Origin: Megamonas sp. UBA1792
GTDB taxonomy: Bacteria; Bacillota_C; Negativicutes; Selenomonadales; Selenomonadaceae
Reading direction: 5' to 3'
Length of the DNA stretch: 7,432 nt
NCBI GenBank assembly: GCA_002315155.1
Contig: DCFY01000021.1
Location: 11,903-19,334, forward strand
This document shows, piece after piece, positions 6,426-7,432 of the stretch. The number at the start of each line of letters is the position of its first letter. Positions within the stretch are counted from its first letter, which is position 1. The position numbers and the translations under genes were made by a program. The notes under the pieces are model-generated. The model worked only from the letters and a program-made list of their open reading frames with translations. It ran no database searches and had not been told where the DNA came from.

Positions 6426-7432
6426 ATGACAATAGATAATAATAGTATGAAAAATAAAAAAGTATTTATCGGTGTGTATGGATGCCAGATGAACATTTCT
6501 GATGCAGAGCGCATGGAAGGTCAGCTTTTGACGATTGGATATACGCGGACAGAGGATATGGACACAGCGGATCTTATTTTGCTCAATACATGTTGCGTGC
6601 GTGAGTCAGCTGAAGATAAGATTTTGGGCAAGATTGGTGAGATCAAGCATTTGAAGCAGAGAAATGCGAAACTGATTTTTGGTATTACGGGTTGCATGGC
6701 ACAGAAGGATGGAGATGCGCTCATTAAGCGTGCACCACATATCGATTTTGTGTTAGGAACGAACAAGGTACATGAGCTGATCCATGTAATCGAGGAAGTT
6801 CAAAGTTCGAATGGTCATGTTGTTGATGTACAACTCGGTGATACTGAATTACCGGATAATGTGCCGACACAGCGTGGCGGCAAGTTGTCAGCATGGGTGC
6901 CTATCATGTATGGATGTAATAATTTCTGTACATATTGCATTGTGCCCTACGTACGTGGAAGAGAACGCAGCCGCATGCTGGCAGATGTTGTTAAGGAAGT
7001 TGAAGACGCAGCTGCACAGGGTTTTAAAGAAGTTACATTGCTTGGGCAGAATGTTAATTCTTATGGTAAGGATCGTAAGGGTGAAAACTTTGCTGATTTA
7101 CTGAAGGCGGTTGATAAAGTTAATGGTATAAAACGTGTGCGTTATATGACGAGTCATCCACGTGATCTTAGCGATACAGCGATTGATGTCATCAAAAACA
7201 GCAGTCATATCTGTGAACATTTTCATTTGCCAGTGCAGTACGGCAGCGACAAGTTGTTGAAAGCAATGAATCGTGGCTATACCATTGAATACTATCGTGC
7301 ACTCGTGGCAAAAATACGCAGGGCAGTACCGCAGGCAAGCATTACGACGGATATTATTGTAGGTTTTCCGGGAGAAAATGAGGATGATTTTGTCCAAATG
7401 TTGGATTTTCTCAAAGAAATTCGTTATGATGC
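6426..7432 (+). CDS. miaB: tRNA-2-methylthio-N6-dimethylallyladenosine synthase MiaB, 3' end beyond the window
   Basis: The first 335 codons of a radical-SAM methylthiotransferase are present without a stop. MiaB adds a methylthio group to i6A37 of tRNAs that read UNN codons, which stabilises codon pairing. The N-terminal UPF0004 domain has its three cluster-binding cysteines: YGCQMN (C20), NTCCVRESAE (C56) and TGCMAQ (C90). The radical-SAM cluster is C164-x3-C168-x2-C171 in GCNNFCTYC, followed by IVPYVRGRERSR, the hallmark of MiaB rather than MtaB or RimO. Later family motifs include LLGQNVNSYG (205-214), TSHPRD and DIIVGFPGE (309-317). The usual LPVQSGS is LPVQYGS here (Y272). The C-terminal TRAM domain lies outside the window. 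GGGGG at 6407-6411 is 14 nt before the ATG, a long spacing; the in-frame ATG at 6447 has no ribosome site. Confidence 0.95.
   Translation, partial: MTIDNNSMKNKKVFIGVYGCQMNISDAERMEGQLLTIGYTRTEDMDTADLILLNTCCVRESAEDKILGKIGEIKHLKQRNAKLIFGITGCMAQKDGDALIKRAPHIDFVLGTNKVHELIHVIEEVQSSNGHVVDVQLGDTELPDNVPTQRGGKLSAWVPIMYGCNNFCTYCIVPYVRGRERSRMLADVVKEVEDAAAQGFKEVTLLGQNVNSYGKDRKGENFADLLKAVDKVNGIKRVRYMTSHPRDLSDTAIDVIKNSSHICEHFHLPVQYGSDKLLKAMNRGYTIEYYRALVAKIRRAVPQASITTDIIVGFPGENEDDFVQMLDFLKEIRYD

Overview
The window is ordinary chromosomal DNA from a bacterium with a fairly AT-rich genome. Strong GGAGG-type ribosome binding sites, MiaB of the Firmicutes form and an amino-acid ABC operon with a lipoprotein binding protein suggest a Firmicutes-type organism. 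A member of the Negativicutes (Selenomonas/Megasphaera-like) is my best guess, but that is an impression and not something the sequence proves. I see no mobile element, CRISPR array, tRNA or rRNA.

Layout. (1) Positions 1-231, minus strand: the N-terminal 77 codons of a PPP-type metallophosphatase that runs off the left edge. (2) Positions 251-284: a short divergent promoter region built on a perfect 9-bp inverted repeat, so that each strand reads TTGTAT-N17-TACAAT in the same DNA. (3) Positions 325-2922: a large UvrD/PcrA-type SF1 helicase with a DnaQ-like (DEDDh) exonuclease domain inserted in its 2B region. The last catalytic Asp of the exonuclease is Asn in this copy. (4) Positions 2923-3206: a regulatory region with a TTGACA promoter, an operator-like inverted repeat over its -10, and a roughly 140-nt leader ending in a strong intrinsic-terminator hairpin placed before the next gene. 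(5) Positions 3207-6125: a four-gene polar amino-acid uptake operon in the order ATPase, lipoprotein binding protein, permease, permease. The binding protein keeps the aspartate/glutamate contact residues of Campylobacter PEB1, and the gene order also matches the peb1 locus. A strong terminator closes the operon at 6171-6220. (6) Positions 6352-7432: an extended -10 promoter and the first 335 codons of miaB (tRNA ms2i6A37 methylthiotransferase), which runs off the right edge.

How the parts work together. The four transporter genes form one import system: lipoprotein receptor, two membrane subunits and the ATPase. They are tightly packed, with a 1-nt overlap between the binding protein and the first permease and an 11-nt overlap between the two permeases. 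Expression is probably controlled in the leader, because RNA polymerase starting at the visible promoter must pass the 3130-3179 terminator to reach the first gene. The phosphatase, helicase and miaB are independent housekeeping or repair-type genes.

The two items most worth following up are the helicase-exonuclease fusion with its altered active site and the uncharacterised attenuator-like leader of the Asp/Glu transporter.
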